Positions 36,257 to 44,559 of a stretch of DNA of 64,000 nt are shown piece by piece. Position 1 is the stretch's first letter; each line of letters starts with the position of its first letter. The notes beneath the pieces were generated by a model that ran no database searches, was not told where the DNA came from, and saw only the letters and a program-made list of their open reading frames with translations. Source of the stretch: Xanthomonas sp. SI (GTDB taxonomy: Bacteria > Pseudomonadota > Gammaproteobacteria > Xanthomonadales > Xanthomonadaceae); contig NZ_CP051261.1 in NCBI RefSeq assembly GCF_014236855.1, positions 62,001 to 126,000 on the forward strand. The letters run 5' to 3'. A program made the position numbers and the translations under genes.

Positions 36257-37012
36257 ATGACGAATCCGTTCAGTCTCGAAGGCAAGGTCGCACTGGTCAC
36301 CGGCGCCAATACCGGCCTCGGCCAGGGCATCGCGCTGGCGCTGGCGCAGGCCGGCGCCGACATCGCCGCCGCCGGCATCCAGGCGCCCACCGAGACCGAG
36401 GAAAAGGTCAAGGCGCTGGGCCGACGCTTCGTCGCGATCGAGGCCAACCTGATCAGCATCGAGCCGGTGCAGCGCGTGCTCGACGAGACCCTGGCCGGCC
36501 TCGGCCGCCTCGACATCCTGGTTAACAACGCCGGCCTGATCCGCCGCGCCGACGCGGTGGATTTCAGCGAGCAGGACTGGGACGACGTGATGAACGTCAA
36601 CATCAAGTCTGCGTTCTTCATGTCGCAGGCCGCCGGCCGCCACTTCATCGCCCAGGGCAGCGGCAAGATCATCAACATCGCCTCGATGCTGTCGTTCCAG
36701 GGCGGCATCCGCGTGCCCTCGTACACCGCCAGCAAGTCCGGCATCGCCGGCATCACCCGCCTGCTGGCCAACGAGTGGGGCGCCAAGGGGTTGAACATCA
36801 ACGCCATCGCGCCCGGCTACATGGCTACGGACAACACCGCGCAGCTGCGTGCCGACGCCGCGCGCAACCAGTCGATCCTGGAGCGCATCCCGGCCGGGCG
36901 CTGGGGCGTGCCGGAAGACCTGGGCGGCACCGCGGTGTTCCTGGCCAGCAGCGCCTCGGACTACGTCAACGGCACCGTCATCCCGGTCGACGGCGGCTGG
37001 CTGGCGCGCTGA
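36257..37012 (+). CDS. kduD: 2-dehydro-3-deoxy-D-gluconate 5-dehydrogenase
   Basis: 251 aa short-chain dehydrogenase: TGANTGLGQGIA nucleotide loop, NNAGLIRR, catalytic Ser in NIASMLSFQGG and YTASKSG (Tyr-x3-Lys). KduD reduces DKII to 2-keto-3-deoxygluconate, the step after KduI. It lies 65 bp downstream of kduI, in the usual order. No KDG kinase or aldolase gene is in the window, so the last steps must be encoded elsewhere. Confidence 0.93.
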   Translation: MTNPFSLEGKVALVTGANTGLGQGIALALAQAGADIAAAGIQAPTETEEKVKALGRRFVAIEANLISIEPVQRVLDETLAGLGRLDILVNNAGLIRRADAVDFSEQDWDDVMNVNIKSAFFMSQAAGRHFIAQGSGKIINIASMLSFQGGIRVPSYTASKSGIAGITRLLANEWGAKGLNINAIAPGYMATDNTAQLRADAARNQSILERIPAGRWGVPEDLGGTAVFLASSASDYVNGTVIPVDGGWLAR

Positions 37013-37150
37013 GCCAAGCACGCGTGCGGCCGCAGCCAGCGCTTCTCCCTTCCCCCTCCGGGGGAAGGTGCCCGCAGGGCGGATGAGGGTCGGCACCACA
37101 CGCGCCACATCGATCACACGCAACATCTTCCCCCGCAATCGGAGACACCC
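37013..37150. repeat. Intergenic cccctccggggg-type repeat
   Basis: cttccccctccgggggaagg (37050-37069) is an inverted repeat followed by tgcccgcagggcggatgagggt. It is the same dispersed element that makes up the tandem array at 44560. Confidence 0.5.
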
Positions 37151-37807
37151 ATGAAAATCGCACTGATGAATGAGTTCAGCCAGGCCGGCAAGAACCCGGT
37201 AATCCTGCAGCAGCTCACCGACGTGGCCGGCGAACAGGGCCACAGCGTGTTCAACGTCGGCATGGACGGCGACAACGACCACCGCCTGACCTACATCCAC
37301 CTGGGCATCGTCGCCAGCCTGCTGCTGAATTCCAAGGCGGTCGATTTCGTCGTCGCCGGCTGCGGCACCGGCCAGGGCGCGATGATGTCGCTCAACGCCT
37401 ACCCGGGCGTGTTCTGCGGCTACTGCATCGAGCCGACCGACGCCTACCTGTTCGCCCAGGTCAACAATGGCAACGCGCTGGCGCTGGCCTTCGCCAAGGG
37501 CTACGGCTGGGGCGCGGAAATCAACGTGCGCTACATCTTCGAGAAGGCCTTCAGCGGCGAGCGCGGCATGGGCTATCCGGCCGAGCGCCGCGAATCGCAG
37601 CAGGCCAACGCCGGCATCCTGGCGCAGGTCAAGCAGGCCACCGGCAAGTCCTACCTGGACGGCCTGCGCGCGCTGGATCCGGAACTGGTCAAGCAGGCGG
37701 TCGGCGGCGAGCGTTTCCAGCAGTGCTTCTTCGACAATGCGCAGGATGCGGAGATCCGCGCCTTCGTCGCCGGCGTGCTGGGCAAGCCGGAAGCCGCAGC
37801 GGCCTGA
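37151..37807 (+). CDS. RpiB/LacA/LacB-family sugar-phosphate isomerase
   Basis: 218 aa. RpiB-fold motifs are seen: KIALMNEFSQAGKN, DHRLTYIHLGIVAS, and the active-site FVVAGCGTGQGAMMSLN followed by PGVFCGYC. The family isomerises aldose/ketose phosphates; this longer subgroup often sits with kduI/kduD and may handle a uronate-derived sugar. Its precise substrate is unknown. It follows kduD after a repeat-containing gap. Confidence 0.82.
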   Translation: MKIALMNEFSQAGKNPVILQQLTDVAGEQGHSVFNVGMDGDNDHRLTYIHLGIVASLLLNSKAVDFVVAGCGTGQGAMMSLNAYPGVFCGYCIEPTDAYLFAQVNNGNALALAFAKGYGWGAEINVRYIFEKAFSGERGMGYPAERRESQQANAGILAQVKQATGKSYLDGLRALDPELVKQAVGGERFQQCFFDNAQDAEIRAFVAGVLGKPEAAAA

Positions 37808-37818
37808 CCCGCATGACG

Positions 37819-37840
37819 CCCCTCTCCCGCGGGAGAGGGG
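37819..37840. repeat. 22-bp perfect palindrome
   Basis: cccctctcccg followed by cgggagagggg. It lies 12 bp after the isomerase stop and continues into gttggggtgag; this dispersed intergenic hairpin may attenuate transcription before the next gene. Confidence 0.6.
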
Positions 37841-37957
37841 TTGGGGTGAGAGTCGAACGGTTCGACCAACCCGCACCGCGCTTGCCTAACGCCTCGCCAC
37901 ACCCGCGGTGACAGCGGCGGCGGCGCAAAGCGCAGACACCGCGCACCGGAGCCCGCC

Positions 37958-39061
37958 ATGCGCCTGTTCTTGTCCGTCTTGCTGTCGCTCTGCGCAGGGA
38001 TCGCCTGTGCAGAGCCGCAGCGCGTATTCATCGCCGGCGATTCCACCGCGGCCGACTACGGCCCCGAGCGCGCGCCGCAGGCCGGTTGGGGCCAGGCCTT
38101 GCAGAGCTATCTGGATCCGGCCGCCTGGCAGGTGCGCAACCACGCCAAGGGTGGGCGCAGCGCGCGCAGCTTCATCGTCGAGGGCCGCCTCGACGCGATC
38201 GCCAAGGACCTGCGTCGCGGCGACGTGCTGCTGATCCAGTTCGGGCACAACGACGCCAAGGTCGAAGACCCCAACCGCTACGACGATCCGCAGCATGCTT
38301 ATCCGCAGTATCTATCGCGCTACGTGACGCTGGCCCGCGACAAGGGCGCCACGCCGATCCTGCTCACGCCCGCCGCGCGGCTGCTGTACGACTTCGGTTC
38401 GCTGCTCGACACCCACGGGCTGTACACCCAGGCGGTGAAACAGCTGGCTACGCGCGAGCAGGTCGCGCTGATCGACCTCAACGCCAGTTCCACCCGCTGG
38501 ATCCGCGCGCTGGGCGAGCAGGGCGCCAAGCCGTACTTCATGTTCGTGCCCGAGCAGAACAAGGCCGACGGCACCCACTTCAGCACCGCCGGCGCCACCG
38601 CCGTGGCTTGCCTGGTGCTGCGCGACTGGGTGGCGTCGACGCCCGAGCTGAAGCCGGCCTTGAAGCGCGACATCGACTGCGACGTAAGTCAGCCCGCAGG
38701 GCGGGGCAGCGAGCCGGCCAAGCCCTCGCGCGTGGTCCACGAGCGCGATATCGGCATCAGTCAGCCCGGCCCGCACGGCGGCGCCGGGCCGACCACCGCG
38801 TATCCCTTCTTCGCCGACGACAAGGACCTGCCCTTCGTGCTGCGCAAGCGCGTGCTGCACAAGGGCGCGGGCATCGGCCTGCACCCGCAGCACAAGGACG
38901 AGATCTATTACATCGTCAGCGGGCAGGGCAGCTACGTGCTGGATGGCAAGCAGTACGACGTGGCGGCAGGCGATGCGCTTCTGACCCGGGTGGGCAGCCT
39001 GCATGCGCTGCAGCAGCGGGGGGAGCAGGATCTAGTGGTGCTGCTGGCGTATCCGCGGTGA
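37958..39061 (+). CDS. Secreted rhamnogalacturonan acetylesterase fused to a cupin domain
   Basis: 367 aa with signal peptide MRLFLSVLLSLCAGIACA. Residues 22-235 are an SGNH esterase: GDST with Ser29, the GHND block at 96-99 and DGTH (Asp204, His207), as in rhamnogalacturonan acetylesterases. Residues 255-367 are a separate cupin barrel (VLHKGAGIGLHPQHKDEIYYIVSGQGSYVLDG, AGDALLTRVGSLHALQQRG), joined by a Pro/Gly-rich linker. The esterase would deacetylate rhamnogalacturonan I; the cupin may bind sugar. I regard the fusion as unusual. Confidence 0.85.
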   Translation: MRLFLSVLLSLCAGIACAEPQRVFIAGDSTAADYGPERAPQAGWGQALQSYLDPAAWQVRNHAKGGRSARSFIVEGRLDAIAKDLRRGDVLLIQFGHNDAKVEDPNRYDDPQHAYPQYLSRYVTLARDKGATPILLTPAARLLYDFGSLLDTHGLYTQAVKQLATREQVALIDLNASSTRWIRALGEQGAKPYFMFVPEQNKADGTHFSTAGATAVACLVLRDWVASTPELKPALKRDIDCDVSQPAGRGSEPAKPSRVVHERDIGISQPGPHGGAGPTTAYPFFADDKDLPFVLRKRVLHKGAGIGLHPQHKDEIYYIVSGQGSYVLDGKQYDVAAGDALLTRVGSLHALQQRGEQDLVVLLAYPR

Positions 39062-39097
39062 AGCCAGCCGGGCAGGGCCCCGGTCTACCGGCGCCAA

Positions 39098-39211
39098 CTT
39101 TCAAAAGCGGTGGGAGATTTTGAAGTTTAATGAAGTAAACTTCAAAAATCTTTGCCGCTTTTGAAGGATGGAACGCTAAACTTCAGAAGCGTAGAGTGCT
39201 TTTGAAGTTTA
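39098..39211. promoter_or_regulatory. Nested inverted repeats upstream of the Fic gene
   Basis: Three inverted-repeat pairs: ttcaaaagcgg (39100-39110) with ccgcttttgaa (39155-39165); inside it, ttttgaagttta (39118-39129) with taaacttcaaaa (39136-39147); and taaacttcagaagc (39177-39190) with gcttttgaagttta (39198-39211). The 9-mer TGAAGTTTA occurs four times in alternating orientation. The segment is AT-rich against a GC-rich genome. It probably binds a regulator, perhaps the Fic protein itself through its C-terminal winged-helix. Confidence 0.6.
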
Positions 39212-39225
39212 GGGCGGAGGGTTCC

Positions 39226-40428
39226 ATGCGACGAGAAGACATAGCGGTTCCACTGCGCCAGTACCTGGTGCCGGTCGAAGGTCGCCCGAACCTGATGGCC
39301 ATGACAGCCCCGCCAACGCCGCGCAGGCTGCCCGCTGGGCAGTCGGGCAACCGCGAACTGTTCGCTGGCGCCAACGCGGCGCTGGCCCGGCTGGAACAGG
39401 CAATGCGCCACTGGCCTGCCCCGGATTTGGTCACCCGTACCTTGGCGCGACGCGAAGCCGTGCAGAGCTCCCAGATAGAAGGGACCCAGACCGATCTGGA
39501 CCAGTTGCTGGTGTATGAAGCTACCCTTGGCCTCGACGGCCTGCCCGCCGACGTGGTGGTCACCGAGCGTTACGTACAGGCGCTGCAGGACGGCCTTGAA
39601 ACGGTCAGGGAGCGGGGTAGGTCCGCCATCGACCTTGCGCTGGTCAACCACCTGCACGCAGTGCTGATGCAGGACACGCCCAAGCATTTCCCAAAGGGCA
39701 GCTATCGTCAGGAACAGGCCGTTATCGGCCCGTTGGGAGGACGCCCTGAAGACGCACGCTTCGTTCCTTCGCCGCCGGATCGGATCGGCGAGGCGATGCA
39801 GGAACTGGAACGGCAGATGCTGCAATACCAGGCGGCGGAAGACGAACAGTTCGAACTGAACATCCTTGCCCAGCTCGCCATCACGCACGCCCAGTTCGAA
39901 ACCATCCATCCATACAAGGATGGCAATGGACGCACCGGTCGGCTGCTGATGCCGCTGATACTGGCGGCAGAAGGATATCCACCGCTGTACCTGTCTGGCG
40001 CATTGCTCCGAAGCAAGGACACCTACTACGAAGCGCTCAACCAGGTGCAGATCAAAGGCAACTGGGTACCGTGGATGGATATGGTCTCCAAGGCCGTGGT
40101 GGAGTCGGCGAACGATGCGATCGCCATCGCCGAGGACATGCAGCAGCTTGTAGCAGAGTGGTCGGTGAAGGTAAGCCGCTATCGCGGCGATTCTGTCGCG
40201 CGTCGACTTCCCGCGCTGCTGGTCGGCCATCCGGTGGTCACGGCGTCGCAGGTTGCTTCGCTGCTGGATGTGTCTGACCGGTCAGCGCTTACCGGCATCT
40301 ATGCGCTCGAGGAGGCCGGAATCCTGTCGAAGGGCAACGAGAAGAAGTGGGGCAGGACGTACCACGCCCACGCCGTCCTCAAGCGACTCAACCAGCCACC
40401 AGCGCGCGTGGCTACGCGGCCGCGTTGA
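39226..40428 (+). CDS. Fic-domain protein (class II type) with C-terminal winged helix
   Basis: 400 aa. The catalytic HPYKDGNGRTGR lies at residues 228-239 and gives the full HxFx(D/E)GNGRxxR pattern with Tyr for Phe. The inhibitory helix SSQIEGT at 81-87 places it in the class with N-terminal self-inhibition. Residues 335-395 (PVVTASQVASLLDVSDRSALTGIYALEEAGILSK) are a winged-helix typical of this Fic subfamily. It should transfer AMP from ATP to a protein target, possibly itself. The start at 39226 follows GGCGGAGG; the GTG at 39196 falls inside the inverted repeats. No antitoxin partner gene is present. Confidence 0.88.
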   Translation: MRREDIAVPLRQYLVPVEGRPNLMAMTAPPTPRRLPAGQSGNRELFAGANAALARLEQAMRHWPAPDLVTRTLARREAVQSSQIEGTQTDLDQLLVYEATLGLDGLPADVVVTERYVQALQDGLETVRERGRSAIDLALVNHLHAVLMQDTPKHFPKGSYRQEQAVIGPLGGRPEDARFVPSPPDRIGEAMQELERQMLQYQAAEDEQFELNILAQLAITHAQFETIHPYKDGNGRTGRLLMPLILAAEGYPPLYLSGALLRSKDTYYEALNQVQIKGNWVPWMDMVSKAVVESANDAIAIAEDMQQLVAEWSVKVSRYRGDSVARRLPALLVGHPVVTASQVASLLDVSDRSALTGIYALEEAGILSKGNEKKWGRTYHAHAVLKRLNQPPARVATRPR

Positions 40429-40457
40429 AAGCAGCCGGGCAGGGCCCGGCTCTACGG

Positions 40458-41348
40458 TTAAACGTCGCCGCCTTCCGCCCAGCCTTCGCCGGTGCCCTTC
40501 TGGTACACGCGGTCGCCTTCCTGAACCTCGCCGGCCGGCAGGTGCTCCTGGGTTTCCAGCGCCACATAGATCGGAGTGAAGTCCGGCGCGGTCGCCTGCA
40601 TCAACTGTTCGAAGCTGTCGATGACGAAGTAGGTCTTCTGGAAGGTGTCGATGCGGTAGCGGGTGCGCATGATCCGCGCCAGGTCGAAGCCGATGCGATT
40701 GGGCGCGGCCGATTCCAGCGCGTACAGCGACTCTCCCTTGGACGAGACGATGCCGGCACCGAAGATGCGCAGGCCGTCGGCGCTGGCGATCAACCCGAAC
40801 TCCACCGTGTACCAGTACAGGCGGGTGAGGTTCTGCAGCGCGTCCGGGCCGATGCCGTGCGCCTTCACCCCGCCGCGGCCATAGGCCTGCATGTAGTCGG
40901 CGAACAGCGGATTCATCAGCAGCGGCACGTGGCCGAACAGGTCGTGGAACAGGTCCGGCTCGGCGATGTAGTCGATCTGTTCGGGGCGGCGGATCCACCA
41001 GGTCACCGGGAAGCGGCGGTTGGCCAGGTGATCGAAGAAATCCAGTTCCGGCAGCAGGCCTTCGACCCCGACCAGGGTCCAGCCGGTGGCGGCGCCCAGC
41101 ACCTCGTTGAGCTGCTCGAAGCGCGGGATGGCCTGCGGACTCATGCCCATCGCGTCCTGCGCCTGCAGGAATTCGTCGCAGGCGCGGCCGACCAGCAATT
41201 CGCGCTGACGCTGGTACAGCGTGCCCCAGGTGGCATGGTCGTCGGCGCTGTAGCTGTCCCATGGCTGCGCGACCACGGCCGTGGTGTAGACCGGCACATA
41301 GCCCTTGTCGGTCTGCTGGTGTTCGACGCGGCGCGGTGCGGTGTCCAT
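40458..41348 (-). CDS. phhA: Phenylalanine 4-monooxygenase
   Basis: 296 aa, usual bacterial length. The non-heme iron site HDLFGHVPLL gives both histidines, and YWYTVEFGLI supplies the glutamate; PRFEQLNEVL and GWTLVGVEGLLP are also conserved. It converts phenylalanine to tyrosine using tetrahydropterin and oxygen. An Lrp-type regulator is transcribed divergently 127 bp away and probably controls it. The start at 41348 was chosen because conserved sequence begins there. Confidence 0.94.
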   Translation of the reverse strand: MDTAPRRVEHQQTDKGYVPVYTTAVVAQPWDSYSADDHATWGTLYQRQRELLVGRACDEFLQAQDAMGMSPQAIPRFEQLNEVLGAATGWTLVGVEGLLPELDFFDHLANRRFPVTWWIRRPEQIDYIAEPDLFHDLFGHVPLLMNPLFADYMQAYGRGGVKAHGIGPDALQNLTRLYWYTVEFGLIASADGLRIFGAGIVSSKGESLYALESAAPNRIGFDLARIMRTRYRIDTFQKTYFVIDSFEQLMQATAPDFTPIYVALETQEHLPAGEVQEGDRVYQKGTGEGWAEGGDV

Positions 41349-41475
41349 GGGCGGCGGCTCCGGTGGGGATACCGACGATGCTAGGCGACAAGCCACGCAA
41401 TGAGTTTGCGAAGTTGCGCGATTCCAGTTCCTAGGCGCAAGATTGTTGCAGCGAATACATGTTGCAGAGCAATAA
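41349..41475. promoter_or_regulatory. Divergent phhA / Lrp regulator control region
   Basis: 127 bp shared between the two start codons. It contains ttgcgaagttgcgcg and ttgttgcagcgaatacatgttgcag, AT-richer stretches with TTGC-GCAA-like partial symmetry, suitable for Lrp binding. Exact boxes cannot be set by eye. Confidence 0.4.
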
Positions 41476-41955
41476 ATGACCGAATCGGCCCTGTTCGACC
41501 GCACCGACCTGCGCCTGCTGGCGCTGCTGCAACGGCAGGGACGGGCCAGCAACGCCGAACTGGCCGCGCAGGTGAACCTGTCGCCGTCGGCCTGCCTGCG
41601 CCGGGTGCAGCGGCTGGAGGCCGACGGCGTGGTCGCCGGCTACGCCGCACGGCTGGTGCCTGGCGCGATCGGTCTGGGTCTGCAGGCGTTCGTGCGCGTG
41701 CAGCTGGAAAAGCACGGGCAAACCGGCATCGCCCATTTCGCCGACAGCGTGCAGGGCTGGGACGAGGTCGTCGCCTGCCACGCGCTGACCGGCGACATGG
41801 ACTACCTGCTGCACGTCTACGTGCGCGACCTGACCCATTTCTCCGCGTTCCTGCTGGACAAGCTGCTCAACGCCGCCGGCGTGGCCGATGTCAATTCCAG
41901 CTTCGTGCTGCGTACGGTCAAGGACTTCACCGGGTTGCCGCTGCCGCGCGGCTGA
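41476..41955 (+). CDS. Lrp/AsnC-family regulator
   Basis: 159 aa. N-terminal HTH (DRTDLRLLALLQRQGRASNAELAAQVNLSPSACLRRVQRLEADGVVAGY) and C-terminal RAM domain (AFVRVQLEKHG, VVACHALTGDMDYLLHVYVRDL) typical of Lrp proteins. The position and orientation suggest it activates phhA in response to phenylalanine, as PhhR-type or Lrp-type regulators do elsewhere; that is inference. It is monocistronic. Confidence 0.9.
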   Translation: MTESALFDRTDLRLLALLQRQGRASNAELAAQVNLSPSACLRRVQRLEADGVVAGYAARLVPGAIGLGLQAFVRVQLEKHGQTGIAHFADSVQGWDEVVACHALTGDMDYLLHVYVRDLTHFSAFLLDKLLNAAGVADVNSSFVLRTVKDFTGLPLPRG

Positions 41956-42317
41956 AAGGGCGCGCGTCGAGCCGCCACACTATCGCGGCCGGGCAATTGC
42001 GACTTCGATGACATGCTCTGCGACCGCTCGGGCACAGCAGCGGCGCCACGGTCGCTGTCACTGCCGTGCAGATCGCCTACGTGCCTATCGCCTCAATGCG
42101 AATGGCCGGCTCATCGCGTAGTGGCGCGACGTTGACCGTACGCAATGCGCCGGATGGAAAGTTCGGGCCACTGTGGACTGCCAGAACCACAGCGAAGCGC
42201 GCTTCGCCAGCCTGACGCCACGTTGGTGATATCGAAATCGATGCAGGCGTGGCCCATGCGGCTCCAGGGCGTATGCGCGACCTATAATTGTGTCCCGCGC
42301 ATCACCGGAGGATGCAG
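41956..42317. other. Intergenic region before the candidate immunity gene
   Basis: A perfect TATAAT (42283-42288) lies 30 bp before the lipoprotein start and is the likely -10 box; the -35 is poor. Around 42084-42120 a short frame ends YRLNANGRLIA, reminiscent of an RHS repeat, but it is too short to call. Nothing else is seen. Confidence 0.45.
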
Positions 42318-43196
42318 ATGAGACGTGCCCCATGCCGCGCCCATTGGCTGTTGTTGGCCATCGGGCTGCCATTGGCCGGCTGCGCCAACCCGGCCGACAA
42401 ACCGTCGCGCACCACCACCAACGAACAGGGATGTGTCATGAAGCATCACGATGGCCCGCAGGATCCATTCAAGACGCCGCCGCCGCTGATGGACACGTGC
42501 CTGGGCCCGTACACGTTGCGGATCCCGGCCAACTATTTCGGCGACCAGATGGGGCCGAACTTCGACGGCAGCTTCGGCCTGTACCTGGAATATCCGACGC
42601 TGGAGCCGTTCGCGCCTGGCGAGCGCAGTCATCTGAGCCTGGATGTGGCAACGCGCACGGTCAACATCGGCTACCACTATATGGACCGGGTGGATGTTCA
42701 TGCGTCCTTGCGAAGCCAGTACACGCCGGATCCGGGTCAGCAAGACAATCCAGCCGAGCGCCTGGAAACCCGCATCCAGGGGGAAGTGACGTATGGCTTG
42801 ACGCCATACTATGCGGACCTGCCCAAGATCTTTGCGTATTACAGGGCCAAGGGATACCGCGAATCCTTAGCTGTGATGCAGCCCAAAGGACATGACGATT
42901 GGTACGTGAGACGGGACCAACGCGGCGACATCCAGACGGTCATCAAATGCACATCGCGTGAAGTGACGCAGACGGGGGTGGAATATCGCGATGGAACGCT
43001 GGTGCGAAGCGATGAAGACGCACTTCCCAAGTGCGATCACTTTTTCACCATTCCGCAGTTGAAGGTCTTGGTGCATATCAACTATGTGCGCGTTGCATTG
43101 GCCGATTGGAGCAAGATCGAGGATAGGGCGCGAAGCGCACTCGTTCAGTTCGGGGCTCCAAAGACCCTGGCCGATGAGGCAGGAGCACCCCGATAA
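42318..43196 (+). CDS. Lipoprotein, candidate immunity protein (X-Tfi) for the adjacent effector
   Basis: 292 aa with a lipoprotein signal ending LAGC (Cys22). The mature protein has no recognised catalytic motif. It contains GPYTLRIPANYFGDQMGPNFDGSFGLYLEYP, reminiscent of Tli4-type immunity lipoproteins, and three further cysteines. It lies 12 bp upstream of an XVIPCD effector gene. Lipoprotein immunity factors encoded immediately upstream of the toxin are the rule for Xanthomonas type IV effectors. The start at 42318 is favoured over 42312 by GGAGG spacing (6 bp). The immunity role is inferred from position and localisation. Confidence 0.7.
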   Translation: MRRAPCRAHWLLLAIGLPLAGCANPADKPSRTTTNEQGCVMKHHDGPQDPFKTPPPLMDTCLGPYTLRIPANYFGDQMGPNFDGSFGLYLEYPTLEPFAPGERSHLSLDVATRTVNIGYHYMDRVDVHASLRSQYTPDPGQQDNPAERLETRIQGEVTYGLTPYYADLPKIFAYYRAKGYRESLAVMQPKGHDDWYVRRDQRGDIQTVIKCTSREVTQTGVEYRDGTLVRSDEDALPKCDHFFTIPQLKVLVHINYVRVALADWSKIEDRARSALVQFGAPKTLADEAGAPR

Positions 43197-43208
43197 GGAG
43201 ATGTGGAA

Positions 43209-44543
43209 ATGGCTGGACTCGACCAAAAAGACATCGACATCCTCCGGCACTATGCAGACGAGGAAAATCGAGAGCTCTACTGGAACTATCTAGCGCGCAA
43301 GCAGGGTAACGATGGTTATGGCCTGCTCGCGCTTGGTGTCGTACGCAATGACAACGCACCAGGTGCAACCGCGAATATGTTCGCCGATAGCCAGGCACGA
43401 CGCGACGGCGTGCGCATGAGCGAACGCGAGTGGAACAGCTTCGGCGTTGACTTGATGAAGCATGATCTCGAGCGACGCGAGTTTTATCAGAACACGGCGC
43501 ATCGCCCCGACCTTGCGCTCAATCTTCCAGTCAGGGACGTCGAGGACGTTCACGATGCCACGTTCCAGGAAAGAAAAATCAACCCCGACGCCTGGACCCC
43601 GCGCCAGCTGCTCGATGCCGCGCGCCGCCACGGCGGCGAAGCCGAGGCGGAGAAGGTCTGGTCGATGATGCTCGACAACTCCGCGCTTGGAGTGAACCGG
43701 GCCAGCGAAACCATGGCGGACGTTGGCAAGTACGACGATGCGCAACTCAATGCGCTTTCCTATACGTGGCGGATGACGGTCGCACGCATCGGAGCGAGCC
43801 ATACGCTGCCCATCATCGACCCGGACCGGATTGGTGCGCCGAATTTTTCCTACATGTACGACCAACAGACGCGCGGCTGGAACACGTGGGTCAGCGATGG
43901 TGAGCAGACCGTGGTGCAGCCAGTGCGCGACCCGCAGCAACTCCGCGAACTCGACGACACGCGCGCGCTACGCCTGGAGCGCCAGCAGCTGCGGCAGCAG
44001 TTCCATCCCGACGATCCTTACCGGCAGCAACCGGTCATGCGCAGCCCGCAGACATTGGCCGAGGCCGATCCCGCGCGGCCGGCAAATGCCGAGCTGCTGG
44101 CCGCGGGTGCCACCGATCCCACCCGGCCGGACCATCCACGCCACGCCTTGCATCAGCAATGCGTCGCCGGCACGCACGCGCTGGACCAGCAACTCGGGCG
44201 CAGCCCCGACGCGGACAGCGCCTGCATGGCCGCCAGCCTGACCGATCTGGCCGCGCGCAGCGGCCTGGAGCGGGTGGACCATGTTCGGTTGAGCGAGCGC
44301 GGGCGCAACGTGCAGGCAGGCGAACTGGTGTTCGTGGTGCAGGGCGACCCGAAGGATCCGGCGCACCTGCGTGCGCAGATGCCGATCGAAGAGGCGGTGC
44401 GCACGCCGGCCACGCAGTCGTTCGAGCGACTGGCCGAGTTCGATCGGCAGCAGGTGCTCGCACAAACGCAGCAGGCAACCATGCAGCAGGATGTGCAGCA
44501 GCAGGATGCACAGCGCCAGAGCACGGCGGCAATCCGGATCTGA
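43209..44543 (+). CDS. XVIPCD-containing antibacterial type IV effector (X-Tfe)
   Basis: 444 aa. Residues 302-419 are the XVIPCD, the domain recognised by VirD4 of the Xanthomonas bacteria-killing T4SS: PDHPRHALHQQC, GTHALDQQLGR, AASLTDLAARSGLERVDHVRLS, GELVFVVQGDPKDPAHLRA. A Gln-rich tail follows (412-437). Residues 1-260 form the toxin part (ILRHYADEENRELYWNYLARKQGNDGYGLLALGVV...); no lysozyme, lipase or nuclease motif is recognised, so the activity is unknown. AAGGAG lies 8 bp upstream of the ATG. It forms an operon with the upstream lipoprotein. Confidence 0.82.
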   Translation: MAGLDQKDIDILRHYADEENRELYWNYLARKQGNDGYGLLALGVVRNDNAPGATANMFADSQARRDGVRMSEREWNSFGVDLMKHDLERREFYQNTAHRPDLALNLPVRDVEDVHDATFQERKINPDAWTPRQLLDAARRHGGEAEAEKVWSMMLDNSALGVNRASETMADVGKYDDAQLNALSYTWRMTVARIGASHTLPIIDPDRIGAPNFSYMYDQQTRGWNTWVSDGEQTVVQPVRDPQQLRELDDTRALRLERQQLRQQFHPDDPYRQQPVMRSPQTLAEADPARPANAELLAAGATDPTRPDHPRHALHQQCVAGTHALDQQLGRSPDADSACMAASLTDLAARSGLERVDHVRLSERGRNVQAGELVFVVQGDPKDPAHLRAQMPIEEAVRTPATQSFERLAEFDRQQVLAQTQQATMQQDVQQQDAQRQSTAAIRI

Positions 44544-44559
44544 GCGAAGCGGCGGGAGA

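Noticed and set aside
39196..39225. GTG start extending the Fic protein by 10 residues
   Set aside because: It lies within the last inverted repeat and lacks a ribosome site, whereas ATG 39226 has GGCGGAGG upstream.
42084..42120. RHS-repeat remnant (YRLNANGRLIA)
   Set aside because: Only about a dozen codons resemble an RHS repeat; too short to support a pseudogene call.
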